Part shown: piece by piece, positions 22,791 to 34,270 of the stretch | How the letters are laid out: the number at the start of each line of letters is the position of its first letter | Numbering within the stretch: the stretch's first letter is position 1 | Origin: Strongylocentrotus droebachiensis | Lineage: Eukaryota; Echinodermata; Echinoidea; Camarodonta; Strongylocentrotidae | Assembly (NCBI GenBank): GCA_035222895.1 | Contig: JAVYIG010004953.1 | Location: 62,001 to 126,000, forward strand | Direction of reading: 5' to 3' | DNA: 64,000 nt | Made by a program: the position numbers and the translations under genes | Notes under the pieces: generated by a model | What the model was told of the DNA's origin: nothing | What the model saw: only the letters and a program-made list of their open reading frames with translations | Database searches by the model: none

Positions 22791-23019
22791 ATTTCATAAC
22801 ATATATGAAAAGTCAGGTTTTCATGCCACATGGCAGCTAGGTCAAAGGTACCACTACAGAAAAAGCCAATGCACTTGAAGTTAATGAGAAAAGAAATAAA
22901 CTGCAGAGAAAGCCAATCGTGAAAAGTGATACTCTGTCAAACATGGAAGGTCTGCAAAACGATGTGCCTCAATGAACAAATGTTCAACTGGACACAAAAC
23001 TCATTAAGTATGAAGAGCT

Positions 23020-24009
23020 TCAGCACAAAATACCAGAAAGATCCATTCCTACAGATGCATCTGTCATATAATGGTACAATGGATGGGTAGAAGGAAGAAC
23101 CGTACATCCCAACTTCATGGGGTTCATGCATCAGAAATACAATGGACTAGCATTGAAATCTTCCATTGGGTTTCTGCATATCATCAATGCGAATCCTAAT
23201 GACTTGCAGACAATATACACCACCATCATAAAAGCTATCAAAGGAACATACCAATCCCCAGCAATAAGTTAACTCTAGAACATAACCAACCCTGAAGAAG
23301 TGACCGAGGATTACAGGATCTACCTCTCCTCGTATCATGATGACGATGATGATGATATAATAACATTTGATTTGCCTCTGTTCATCAAGGTATCTAAAAT
23401 TGTTAAGAAACAGAAGTTAGAAGTTGTTGTGAGGCTTGAGGAAAAGGCCATGAAAAGCAAAAGGATCCTGATAATGAATCAACAGTTTTAAGAGCATGAA
23501 GACATCAAAGACGTGCACAAATCTGGCTGACCTTCAGAAGAAAGTAAAGGCAGGCGACAAGAGGATCTACATCGAAAAGACCCTTCTTTTCAATAGATTG
23601 ATTATCATGGCAGAGAGAGAGCTGACCCCGGTCCCAAAATCTCTCTTCACAATGGATCGCATGATGAGGAAACCCCAAAAGCATGAATTTGGCAAGATGC
23701 TCAAGGAAATTAGCTACAAAACTTGACTTGGACATAAACAGCAAGATGCATGTTGTTGATGGAGGGTGGCTACTTCGTCAGGTAAAGTGGTCCAGTGGTG
23801 CAACCATCAAGACTATAGTTGATACATATGTCAGGTATGTTCAAAACAAAGTCAAGGATGCCACTGTAGTGTTTGACAGCTACGGGGAAGAATCATCAAC
23901 GAAAGATCATAAACATATGCTGTGGATGGCTGAACGTCACACCAGGAACCGACTACCGGAATCATGTGACAGAGAGGTTTTCCTGGCAAATGAAAAGACA
24001 CAGACATAA
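23020..24009 (+). pseudogene. Decayed gene of an unnamed invertebrate family
   Basis: Pieces in order: a block with WYNGWVEGRTVHPNFMGFMHQ-like reading and LKSSIGFLHIINANPNDLQ (about 23070-23260), VKAGDKRIYIEKTLLFNRL (23545-23600), ELTPVPKSLF with MMRKP (23618-23680), and VVDGGWLLRQVKWSSG followed by VVFDSYGEESSTKDHKH (23752-23915). The last two blocks carry the conserved acidic residues. I have seen this architecture in many cnidarian and other invertebrate predicted proteins without a named function; a nuclease-like fold is possible but unproven. Stops and frame changes divide the copy. Confidence 0.45.
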
Positions 24010-24056
24010 AGATAGAACTTAAGCCTGCCCTTGACCGAGTTGTTCTAGGAAAAGAC

Positions 24057-26882
24057 GTGGATAGTATTGAGTCGCCCCTGGGCAGAGGGAAAAGGGGATC
24101 AGTACCCAATGCCCGCTTCTCTGATTCAGAAAGCGACATGGAAATCTTGGATGAGGAGGACCAACCGCTGTCGTCAAATAAAGAAAAGGTAGGATACCTA
24201 TACTTCGAATTCAAGAACATCATTTGGGATAATGCAACAGTTGCAACATTTATTATTGTTGTTTGTCTTGCTGAAGAAGTCATGAGGACAAATGTGCAAT
24301 GATGTGTGTCACTTGAAAGATGTTCAAATATGCACTCTAAACCTAGGAAGATTTATGCGTGGAATGTGTAGTTAATTGTATACAATTCGACCTCAATGGA
24401 CTAGATAGTAAATGATATGTGGAGATGTGGGAAAGCTGTTTGGAAGTTTGATAGTTCTTTCAATTGTAAACAATACCATGAATATGTGATAATTCTTCTT
24501 TAAGCCCATAGAAGCAGAAATACAAGGCTGTCATCGAGACAGAGACAACAGAGGCAAACAAACTCATCGAGGAGATAGTTCGCGACAAAAAAGCCATGGC
24601 AGAGGTATATTTCTTCCCTGATTATGTGGATATATACAACAGTTGAATCACATGTTATAATCATCCAAAAAAATAATGTTGCTGCGAGACTAACTGCTTC
24701 AGATATCAACTGGTCAACACATATTGTCACAATTGCTTTTCTTTCAACAGTTAGCATCTTTTGAAACACCAAACCGCCAAAGCTTTTCCTCAAGATCCTA
24801 GTCTGAATAAGAAAACATTAACATGCTGCTCTTTAATGTATCACATATACATGTATGCTGTAATTGGTAATGATTGTAGTAGGCCATAAATTCAGTATGC
24901 AGAGCTAGCAGACGACAGGTGCCGCCCTCACCTCTATAGGGCGGCACTGCACTTCAAAGCCCAGCTGAGCTCCATGCTAGGATCTTCCTGTATGAAGCAA
25001 GTGAGCATCGAAGGAGAGAGTCTCTTCAGCACAGTCAAGCAACCAGTTGTCAGGCACCTATTCCGGACCTTAGGAGGACGTATTTCCCTCAAGGCCATTA
25101 GGTGAGTGAGCTATGGTTGTTTTTACCAAGTAGGCACACAGTCTACTTTATGATGCATAGTGGTAACCATCCAGTTTACCAAATGAACATAATTGATATA
25201 CAAATCGCCCCGTCCGGTAGGGTATAAAATAACAATTTCAGAAGAAGCTACATGTATGTTCTTTTTTCAACATCTGAAAGTTAAAACTTTATCTATGCAA
25301 GACTTTTTTTTTTTTTGGGGGGGGGGGTTGTTTTTCTTATTATAAAGGAATTAACCAAGGAAAACAGTGAAGGTGTGGTAAGGGAGCTCCGCCGGGAGAA
25401 TGCTGTCCTCAGAGAGGAAAATAAGACCTTGAAGAAGGAAGTTCAGGGGCTGACTACAGCCTTAGCCCTCAGTGAAGGTGAATACTAGTTTATTGTTGTT
25501 ACATAACTCATCACTTGCCAAACTCTGAATATTAAGCATTTAGTTATTTCTGTCTACACGTTATTCCTTTATCTAATTCCAGAGATGCACAATTTCTGTT
25601 CAGCACATTTTTAAAATGTTGTGCCCACGTATAATAATGAAGAAATTTATCCCTTCATAATTTCAAATACATGGAAAAACACTTACTACATACATTGAGC
25701 ATTATCTGAACGAGCTACATTTCTTTTTATGTCACAAAAATAAAACAATAACTACTTCCTATTTGTTCATGCATGGTATTAAAATGTTGGTATCCTTTAA
25801 TACATGAATTACATGAAGTCCAGATTATGCCCTGTTTTTTCTGTGTTCACAGAATTGCCAGCTCTCCTAACTGAAATCAGGAAGAAATGCGGAGAAATGA
25901 AGCAACAGGCTCATGTGGCTAAGCCGGCTGAGCCATCAAAACAGAAGTTTTCCTCTCCTTCTCCAGAGCCAACAGTCTTGAAAATCTTGATTGACATGAT
26001 ATATTGGTGGAATTATTGTACAGGGTGGCCCATGAAAATGCAGCCAAGGACTGCAGCATTTCCCAAAATGTCTTGCTGATTTAATCATGTAACCACTTGT
26101 TAAATGGGGTAAATATAATATTCTTAGAAAAAGATTCATAACCAGATTTTTACTCTTGCCTCCAATGTTGTATGTTTTTGTTATGCTGATTGATGACTCA
26201 AAATCTAAAACATAATCAAGGGTGCAGGGCCAGAGCAGAGGGAAAAGAAGAGTACAGTAAAAGCCAAAAGCTTAGCCAGAAGAAACAAAAAGTAGAAAGT
26301 GTAAAGGATTCTCTGAATGACATGTGTGGCCCTTACATCAAGCCAAGTAGATTTTTCTTCACAGATGAAGATGGAGAAAGTGTCACCATCACATTTGATG
26401 AGAGTGGATCAGTTGGATCTTCTGAAATTGATGAGGGAAAGAAAATTGAGCAAGATTATTTGGATAATTTGGTATATGTAATGGATGTGAGTAACATTTC
26501 AGACAGTGGATATCATGAAATGGCTCAGATATGTAATGAACTTCCACGAGCCTGTTCAGTTATGAATAGACGCCATGAATTGAACAAATCTTGTGAAGTA
26601 TTTAATGTTGAGAATGAGTTTGAAGGTGTGTACAGGTCCATTGAAAAGCACTTAATTGAAAATCTTGCCAAAAAACCAGAACCCTTGGAGGGTGGTAAAG
26701 TTCAAATTAAATTGTCCGGGGAGGGGACTAGGGCAGGCACAAAAAAACATGTGATCAATGTGAGTTATACTATCATTGACGAAAGCACCTGTGCCTCAGA
26801 AAAAGGAAATTATTTGGTGGCTATTCTTCAATGTCCAGAGACCGGTGAAAGTATTCGCAAAGCCCTCAAAAAATCTGATTGA
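24057..26882 (+). CDS. Multi-exon gene or pseudogene: coiled coil plus KLSGEGT domain
   Basis: Candidate exons: 24057-24188 (acidic, ends NKEK), 24512-24604 (KQKYKAVIETETTEANKL, helical), 24896-25101 (AELADDRCRPHLYRAALHF to LGGRISLKAI), 25348-25477 (REENKTLKKEVQGL, zipper-like coiled coil), 25853-26079, and 26190-26882 with VQIKLSGEGTRAG, NVSYTIIDE and KGNYLVAILQCPETGES. All intron ends are GT...AG. Junctions 1-2 and 2-3 are phase 0 and 4-5 is phase 1, all consistent. Junction 3-4 is out of phase, implying a missed exon or damage. Coiled coil followed by a K(L/V)SGxGT domain fits an unnamed invertebrate family, probably transposon-linked. Start and function are unknown. Confidence 0.45.
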
Positions 26883-26977
26883 GGAATTTAACTTGCTCAC
26901 CTCATTCAAAATTAATGGAAAAGTGATTCAAGTTGAAAAGTTCCTAGGTGGGTGGTGACCTTAAATTCCTCAATCAG
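26875..26977. repeat. 16-bp perfect inverted repeat over a stop codon
   Basis: CTGATTGAGGAATTTA (26875-26890) and its exact reverse complement (26962-26977) enclose 71 bp. The left arm includes the TGA that ends the preceding frame. Confidence 0.75.
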
Positions 26978-27360
26978 GTTACTGGAATGGGTGGCTTTGC
27001 AGGTTATTTTCTCCTGTCTATGGTGTAAATGTCCAAAGTTGGATAGGAGTGACGTGAGCAAAGACTGGTCGATGACACTATGAACACACAGTCCAGAGGA
27101 GATATAGGAACACATTCCAGAGGAGGGACTAGAACTTAGCCCACAGGAGAGACAGAAATGCAGTCCAGGGGAAGGACTTAAAGAACTTAGTTACAGGAGA
27201 GACAGGAACAAGGGAGTGACAAGGACCAAACCAGAATCAAGAACCCAAGTGCGCGTCATCTTAATACGTTTTTCCGTCAAATTCTGATGACGAATGCCAT
27301 TCTTCAAGATTCATATTCAAAAGCTTATCAAATTAAACTGCTCCAGCCAACTATGACAGT

Positions 27361-28740
27361 AATGAAAGTATTGATGACTCAGTCCTAGATCCAACCTATG
27401 AACCTGAGCAGAGCAGCGAGATATCATATCCAGGAAATATCACATCTTCCAAACCCTGCCTTAAAGGTACTATATCCCTTTTGCAGCCACCCTCAAATTA
27501 TGTAGAACTTTGCAGGAATTATGAATATGTCATGTATGTCCTATCTGTGAAATTTAAACGTTAGCAGTGTCCTCATATTCAAATTATGCAAGGAAACCCG
27601 TTTACTTGCTAGACTTCACTGTCAGACACTATTGAGTGACTGACTGGCTTTTTTCTTCTTTGGTAATAACATACATGAAAAGAGTTGTAAAGGGTACATG
27701 AGCATTTGTCTACATCAATAACCCACTTCTTGTGATGGCCAAGATTAAACTGATTGAATCTTTGCGGAGCATAAAACGTATGACCATTCGGTACAATTGT
27801 CTGAAAATTAAGACTATTACTTTTGGGCTCTATAGCCCTAAAGTCGATTTGACAAATAGTAGTCGTTATTTTCCCACTTGAAGACATTTTCAAGCCCCAC
27901 CTTTTTTAGGGAAGTTCTAAATTAGTATTATCTTTCAAATGCAGTTGGAATTTAACTTTTTCATTTTTTGGGCCTGCAAATGGGACATAGTCCCTTTAAT
28001 GGGACCTTGATAGGTCCTGAACCGGAGGAGAGCAGTGTGGAATCATATCCAGGAAATATCACATCTTCCAAACCCCGCCTTGCCAAGTCCTCCATGGGAC
28101 CTGAACCAGAGGAGAGCTGTAATGAATCATATCAAGTAAATGTTATATCTCCCAAACCGTGCCTTTCTCCGTCTTCTGTGAAAAATCTTGTGGGGAGAAG
28201 CTGTCACGATACATAAGACTTGTCCACAAGGATGAGGAGGTCAAGAAAGCTGTCCTGCTCCCAAAAAGGGAGCAAGACAAGGCATATTCAAATTTCTGGA
28301 AGACAGGAATATACGAGGTTAATAGGAAGCACATTATGTCTGATGATGAAAGTCCAAAGTATGAATGAGAAAAAGCAGGAAAATCTGGAAACCTGAAAAT
28401 GTGTGGTAAGTGCCATGGATTTTACGCCACCAATTTCTTTTGGAGGCACAGTATAATGTGCCAAGGAGACAGTTGTTCGTGACCCCAAGGGGTCCCTGTA
28501 AACCTCATGGAAGGAAAAACGTATGAAACGCAACCACACTTTGTAACAGAAATTCTAGGCATATTCTATCAAGATGAAGTGAAAAAGCTGTGCAAAACAG
28601 ATGCAGTGATTGTTAATGTTGACCAGAAATTGTGGGCCAAAGAAAAATCCAAGCAAGACAAAAAAGTAGAAGTTCGCAAATCAGTGATGGTACCATCAAG
28701 GCTGTACAACTTGACTGTGATCAAGAGATTCGTCATTTAG
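27361..28740 (+). pseudogene. Zinc-finger gene relic with repeated EPEESS units, split by a MITE
   Basis: The 5' part (27361-27464) reads DPTYEPEQSSEISYPGNITSS. After the 531-bp insertion the same phrase recurs twice (28010-28085 and 28095-28165), so the segment holds three related coding repeats. A frameshift near 28160 leads to VFCEKSC....LSRYIRLVH (C2H2-type finger, 28176-28230), then ILLPK-like sequence and EQDKAYSNFWKTGIY. After a TGA at 28366 the same frame carries CGKCHGFYATNFFWRHSIMC (second finger, 28400-28460). The last piece (28507-28740) has VTEILGIFYQDEVKKLCKTD. This order matches an uncharacterised zinc-finger family common in invertebrates, often near transposons. Function unknown; the copy is dead. 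Confidence 0.55.
27465..27995. mobile_element. TTAA-flanked MITE (531 bp)
   Basis: AGGTACTATATCCCTTTTGCAG at the left and CTGCAAATGGGACATAGTCCCT at the right are inverted repeats with few mismatches. TTAA flanks both sides (27461-27464 and 27996-27999), as in piggyBac or Kolobok elements. Without the element the coding frame on both sides is continuous (SSKPCL then NGTLIGPEPEE). Confidence 0.75.
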
Positions 28741-30045
28741 CAGGTATCAGGCCAGGTATTAAATATATGAATATTTTTGGTCAGCTTCCATTACGTTATC
28801 ATCGGCAGCGGATGAATTATATTCGTGTGTGCTGTGCCCGAAAGCGCTAAGCACACGTGGTGTTGACGTCTAGAGAGATTAGATGTCCACTTTTGCTATA
28901 ATTACGTATCTTCGCACTGTAATGGAACCAAAAGTTGTAACAATTTTGTTTTCTTTTTGCCTTTTGGATAGACTTGTCCTTTGATCATAATGGTGGTCTG
29001 AACTATTAAGGTAATTGTTGTGGACGCATTTGAGGTTTGGCGAAGATCAGATGTCGGGAGTAGTTATATTGTAGGGATGGTGCTTGAAGGTGCTGAAACA
29101 AGTGATGCCGCTGGAGGAGATCGAGAGCGTGCCTGTTCCAGCGACAGCGGTGTTGATGCCGGTGCAACGCAAGCAGTAGCAGTTTGTCTTTGGAGAAAGG
29201 CAACCCTAACGTTAGTCCAGTTGGTGTTATGCCGTGTTATGTTAACAATTATGACGATAAGTTGAGATGCAAGTTATTGGGATTGGCAGTGGGAACGAGG
29301 GCAAGTTTGACAAATGTCTTATGTTTCCCGAGCAGTTTCAAGTTCACGCCAAAATCAAAGGTAAGAACTAAGACCGCTTATTTTTCTTAACGACTCATCC
29401 CACTTGAAATTACACAGCTACAACCTGATGTAGCCTAATATCCTAGCCAAAATACGAGATCAAAAGGGTGAAACTCATAATATCATTTACCAGCAAGTTG
29501 TTTGTGAAAGTTTTTCATGTTTGGTGACCAGTTAAACCACTGATTCAGGAAATGATGCAGTATTTGATACCCTTGGCATGCTCACTCCTAGTGACTATGA
29601 GGTCTATAACCGTAAACGGAATTGATAGGCATGCTGGGGTATCGACTACAAATTCACCGTTTGGGTGAATTATTTTTTTCTTCAGGGCTGTACCCTGGAA
29701 ACCAAAAGCATGTGAAAGTAATTTTTTAGTGTCAAATTTGTCATCATACGTGATCATAAAAGAAGGAAAATCGGCTTTGGGATCGTTATCACTGATCATG
29801 ACATAAAAAGTTGCCTGACAACATTGCATAACTGTATTCTGATGGACGTGAGATGGCGCTACACAACGCCGTACCCCGGGTTATGATGGGCGTGCTGAAT
29901 CAAATTTTAAGCATAAGAATTTAGATAAATATTTTATATATTATATTTTTCTGCTGAGGCCAAATGAGCCTTTTGACTGTACTGTCATACTCTCTGTATG
30001 GAGAGAGAAAATCTGCATTCGTTTGTTGTTGCTGGCAGTAGTAGA
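28741..30045. other. No gene recognised; one unassigned minus-strand frame
   Basis: A 94-codon minus-strand frame (29545-29829) has ordinary composition (FMITYDDKFDTKKLL, PNGEFVVDTPACLS) but no family I recognise and no clear splice partner. Confidence 0.3.
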
Positions 30046-30240
30046 ACAGTAAAGGGCAGCATTTACCAGTATCTCCTTTTGCAGGCAACATCAAATTTTG
30101 TAGAACTTGGCAGGAATTATGAATATGTCATGTATGCGTCCTATCTATGAAATTTGAATGTCGGCAGTGTCAAAGTTATGCGAGGGAACCTGTAATTTAC
30201 TTTCTCAACTTCAATGTCAAACATATTTGGGTGACATTGC
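30046..30240. repeat. Partial copy of the TTAA MITE family
   Basis: The stretch from CTCCTTTTGCAG to the TTGGGTGACATTG-like end matches 27475-27645 over about 170 bp (shared GGAATTATGAATATGTCATG). The right half of the element is missing. Confidence 0.65.
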
Positions 30241-30504
30241 TGTAGGTAACACGTATTATGAAAGACCCATCACATCCTTTGTTCCATAATTATAATTTTA
30301 ACCGATCAGAAATTCGCCTCTTCAGACGTACATTTGTGCCGATTCGATTCACGTTTACAACAGTAGAGTAAAACTAGGGCTAGTAATGTAGACATTGTAC
30401 TATTTTATTGCTTTCCTCCATTCCCACATTGTATTTTTGGATGTTTACGCCATTGATGTTATGTTGTTAGTATAATCTGTATAATTTTGTACATTTTTTG
30501 TAAC

Positions 30505-30806
30505 ACACCTGTACCAGTGAACAATGAATTTCCATTTGTTATGGACAATAAATCAACTCAATTCAATCTGTTTGTTGTCAAGGATTTTGAGAGGAGATCT
30601 AAAGGAGGTCGGGATTTTATCCAAGGATGCGTGGCTGTTGACAAAATTGATGAATTGTACGATTTGTACGTTAATGATCTGGAGCACATGAGGAGTGAGG
30701 ACGTCATCAAATTGGACAATGTGAAGGCTGACCAATTCATTGGCGTTCGGAATGTTATTGTAGATAAAGTAAGCAAGAGAGTAACACTGTCTAGAAAGAG
30801 CAAGGT
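30505..30806 (+). CDS. Candidate exon, unknown protein
   Basis: Preceded by a pyrimidine-rich ACACACCTGTACCAG acceptor. The open stretch has balanced composition (DNKSTQFNLFVVKDFERR, IGVRNVIVDKVSKRVTLSRK). Not recognised; no phase-matched neighbour identified. Confidence 0.3.
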
Positions 30807-31083
30807 TTGTATTGAAATGTTCATTGTTAAACCGTGCTATTAGTTACAAAAAGATCTGAGCTGTGGTTAGGAATTAGACCGAGAATTCTGTCTCTTTCGT
30901 TCGTTAGCCTCGTTAGCCTTATCAAACTCTGGCTACGGCCCTGGAGGGGGGGGGGGATTCATCAAGAGATAATACGGATATACGTATCACCTAATTATGC
31001 CCCATCATGCTTTTGCGATGAAACAACCGCGAAGGCACGTATACTGCCTGCATATTTGGTTAATTTTACGATATACCATGCAC

Positions 31084-31499
31084 ATTGTACAGTAACTTCC
31101 ATCAGACAAACAGACAAGATGGCAAAATCTGGAGTTGGAGCTACTCGTGACCCCCTTTGGTACTGTGTAGAGACCTGTGAATGGAGGCAGTTTGGAGAGG
31201 AGGTCAAATTCATCTGGCTATCTGCCATAAATAAAGGAATCAACAAAGTAATAGAAATTACGTGCAGTGGTCAGGATGGAAAGTTATGTGATTCTTTGTT
31301 GAAGGTAGAAGCGGGGTATTTTTTTGCCCTTCGTTGTGTGTGGCAGGGCCAGTCCGCAAGAGACGTTCGCATATCCACTGCTAGTGGTTGTACGGTGAGT
31401 AGGCCTACCCGGCGGAGGAGGCTTCGGATGAGAACATTTACTGAAGGACAATTAATTCACCGCAGAAAATTCTATGGCAGGAGCAAAGGAAAGCGTTGA
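31084..31499 (+). CDS. Unassigned open frame upstream of the P-type fragment
   Basis: From about 31119 it reads MAKSGVGATRDPLWYCVET and GQDGKLCDSLLKVEAGYFF, and ends in an Arg-rich tail. The segment has protein-like composition but is not a THAP finger and matches nothing I know. A GT after SGC (31393) could be a donor. Confidence 0.25.
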
Positions 31500-31951
31500 A
31501 GATTAAAGATAGAAGACAATTAAGATTTTTTAGATGGCACCCAACAATTATTAGGTGGGCAATCGCTGTTCACAGCAAATCACCTGCAGCGTACAAACTG
31601 ATCAAAGACAGTGATTTTATGATCTTGCCTGCCATTGGAACATTGCACAGGTGTACTCACTACACGGAAGCCAAAACTGGGGTTCACTGTGAAGTGATAC
31701 AGCAAATGATAGAGGACATGAACATCACAGACGATTACCAGAGAAACGTATCTCTTGTTTGCGATGAAATGAAGTTGAAATCGGGTCTGGCAGATTCATC
31801 CTCCACTGGACATCTCCTTGGTTTTGTAGATGTTGGGGACATCAATGATGAGTTCAGGGTGTTTGAGAGACGCATCAAAGAAGACACTGCTGAACTGGCC
31901 ACGCATGCATTCATGATAATGGGAGTCCAAAAAAAAACGACTCAGTGTTGA
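31496..31951 (+). pseudogene. P-element/THAP9-like transposase fragment (catalytic N-part)
   Basis: RWHPTIIRWAIAVHSKSPAAY, LPAIGTLHRCTHY, VSLVCDEMKLKSGL and GHLLGFVDVGDIN follow the P-element and THAP9 transposase order. The Asp in CDEM corresponds to the first catalytic acidic residue of the RNase H-like fold. The frame ends at 31951, just after the motif region, and no GTP-binding insertion or second half follows; 31952-32390 is AT-rich and non-coding. No THAP domain is found upstream. Truncated fragment. Confidence 0.75.
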
Positions 31952-32877
31952 AGGAAAATTTGTATTTTGTTACTCTTGGTGTTTTACAACATTTATTTGT
32001 TTTGATGGTGTTGAGAGGTTGTTAAAGATTATGTTATAAATGTATTAAAGTATTTGTTTTATTGTGGTGTTACGAAAATTCAATTTTAAACAAAAGAAAA
32101 TCCAAAAATTGTATTTAAATTATACCATTAATCAGTTTGTAGAATGTCTAAAAATGTCTAAAAGTTTCCATATTTACATTTTTACTGGTATATTTAGTAA
32201 AATGTTATGTATAGAATGTTATAGGGTGAGAATCTGTTTAAATATTTTTAAAAAAAATAGATTTTCATTAGTTTTTATTGAACTTTTGGAATTCATAGTA
32301 ATTAAAATTGTTTTATTTTTTAAGTAATGTTTAATCTGAAGTTTTTATGTTTTTTAAATTAAATAAATGATGCATTTGTTAATGGTAATTTTCCAGGTGG
32401 GGGTGTTGGCTAAAACGCCAGATTACAAGAGAAGGCAACTCAAACTTGCTGAGCCTGGAGATGATGGTCATATCATAAGCCTTACCTTATAGGGAGAGCA
32501 AGCTGTACCTGACATTACCCCCGGACTGCAAGTGTAAATGACAATATCCATCACTCTTAGATCAATAATGACAATCAAGCAAGTAATGATAGCAAAAGAA
32601 ATCAGGAGACAAAACAATATAGACAAATATTAATACTGACCAACTGATCTTTATGAAATTTTCAATTAAGTTTTGTCGTCAGTTCATGAACTAGCCGACA
32701 GCCTTACCAAACTTGAAGGTAAATTTGAAAATGATGAACTGGTAAATGAAAAAAAAAAATCTTTGTAAGATAGTGGGAAGATTAATCCCTCAAGGTATGA
32801 TAAGGGACCAGGAAATGTTTATACTGTCCCGACAAAGAATAGGTTCAAAGTCCTTGCGAATAAACAGAGCCTTCTAC
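31952..32877. other. AT-rich, no gene
   Basis: No coding family seen. Confidence 0.4.
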
Positions 32878-33076
32878 TTCGATGTCCACTAGCGACTGGA
32901 TCAACAAGTACTGAGAAGGGCATCGCCAGCGCCTCTTCTTTGAGCTACCGGATGCTGTCCTCGAGCTACCTGGTGCTGTCCTCGAAGGCACTGAGGCCAA
33001 GCCTTTGATGTCGATAAGCGACCAGATCAATGAGTTCTGATAAGGGCATCACCAACGCCGCTTGTCTGAGCTACCT
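32878..33076 (+). repeat. 128-bp tandem duplication
   Basis: 32878-32948 and 33006-33076 share the order GATGTC...AGCGAC, GATCAA, AAGGGCATC, CCA(G/A)CGCC and TGAGCTACC with moderate divergence. Confidence 0.6.
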
Positions 33077-33445
33077 AATGTTGTCATCGAAGGCGACTCG
33101 ATGATCAAGCACATCAGGGGCAGACTCCTGAGCCAAAACAAGGGGCAAAGGTGGCTGAGATCCCCTCAAAGAAGGCTATTGAGGGTGTAAAGATAAAGGG
33201 CGACATACATGTTGGGACAAACGACTTGTTGAAGGGTAATGGAAGTACATCCACTGCCGATGAAGTCATAGCCTTAGCAGACGTGATTTCAGCAAAAGGG
33301 TGTGAAGTTTACTTGTCTAGTATTAAACACCGCAGGTGGGAATTAGTTCATCAGGGGCGCAGTGTCGATGGGGTAAATGAGTGATCAAAAAGAGCTGCCC
33401 TTGAAAGGAGATGGGTTTTCATTGACAACGATAACATAGATGACA
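33075..33445 (+). pseudogene. SGNH/GDSL esterase fragment (LINE ORF1-type)
   Basis: GDSMIKHIRGRLLS (block I with the Ser), HVGTNDLLKG (block III with Asn/Asp) and VFIDNDNID (33416-33442) are in the order found in SGNH-hydrolase domains of transposon proteins, notably CR1-like LINE ORF1. A stop at 33382-33384 and a frame change near 33130 disable it. The esterase end runs directly into family-B copy 4. Confidence 0.6.
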
Positions 33446-34100
33446 TATGCAGGCACCAAGGAAATGTAGCATCTTACTCCCTATACAGGGCAGTGTTCCA
33501 CGACCTGAACTTACAGTTTTACAAGCCCAAGAAAGATGCCTGGAGTCTTTGTGAGACTTATCACCGTGGGACCACAATGGAAAAGGAAGGCATTAAAGAA
33601 AATTATCTGAAGCATACTGCCGAGATGAAGAAAGTTAGAGAGCTGAAGGAAGCTTCAAAAGCAAGATCATGTAAGGAAAGCACACATGTATTTATATATT
33701 CAACTTGCAACAAGTTTTCTGTTTGCCTATAAGTCGGCAAGGTCTGAATTATTTTACTAGAGGCGCCTGAGTAACTTCAATTTCACAATTTTTTAACTTG
33801 CCTCTTGGGATTGTATGTGTTTTTTTGTCACATGAAGGTATCATCAAGCATGGAGCTTGTGAGATCGCACCTTATCTTCACAGCTACCTGTGCTTTCTTG
33901 ATCAGAGAGGAGTCAAGGAAGTGAAAATCTTTGCTGATGGGTGCATAGGACAGAACATGAACAGCATCGTTGCAACCACGTTACAATGCTTTGTAGAACA
34001 CTCCTGCTCCATCCAAGTCATCACCCTCCGCTACTACGTGACAAACCATGGGCAGTCAGAGGGAGATGCTGTTCAGTGTTATACAATGTAGTATGGACCA
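33446..34100 (+). pseudogene. Family-B transposase-like relic, copy 4
   Basis: Blocks: YSLYRAVFHDLNLQFYKPKKDA, KVRELKEASKARS, a FSTCNKFSVCL-like remnant of FDLQQV, CVFLSHEGIIKHGACEIAP, FADGCIGQNMNS (33937-33972) and YYVTNHGQSEGDAV (about 34034-34075). Stops and indels separate them. The sequence is nearly identical to copies 5 and 6, so these three arose by recent duplication. The copy ends at about 34150, where a proline-rich insert begins. Confidence 0.7.
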
Positions 34101-34270
34101 TGTGAGTTGGCCGGCATCATTAACATGGCAAGAATCCAACCTCGTGTACATGTAGATATAAGAACAGTAACAAGGAGGTTGTGAGAAATCACGAGAGAGA
34201 CAGACATGCCAACAGTAAGCCTAGAGATCGAAGCCATTTCCCTCTCCGAACCTCCTTTAACCAAATCAAA

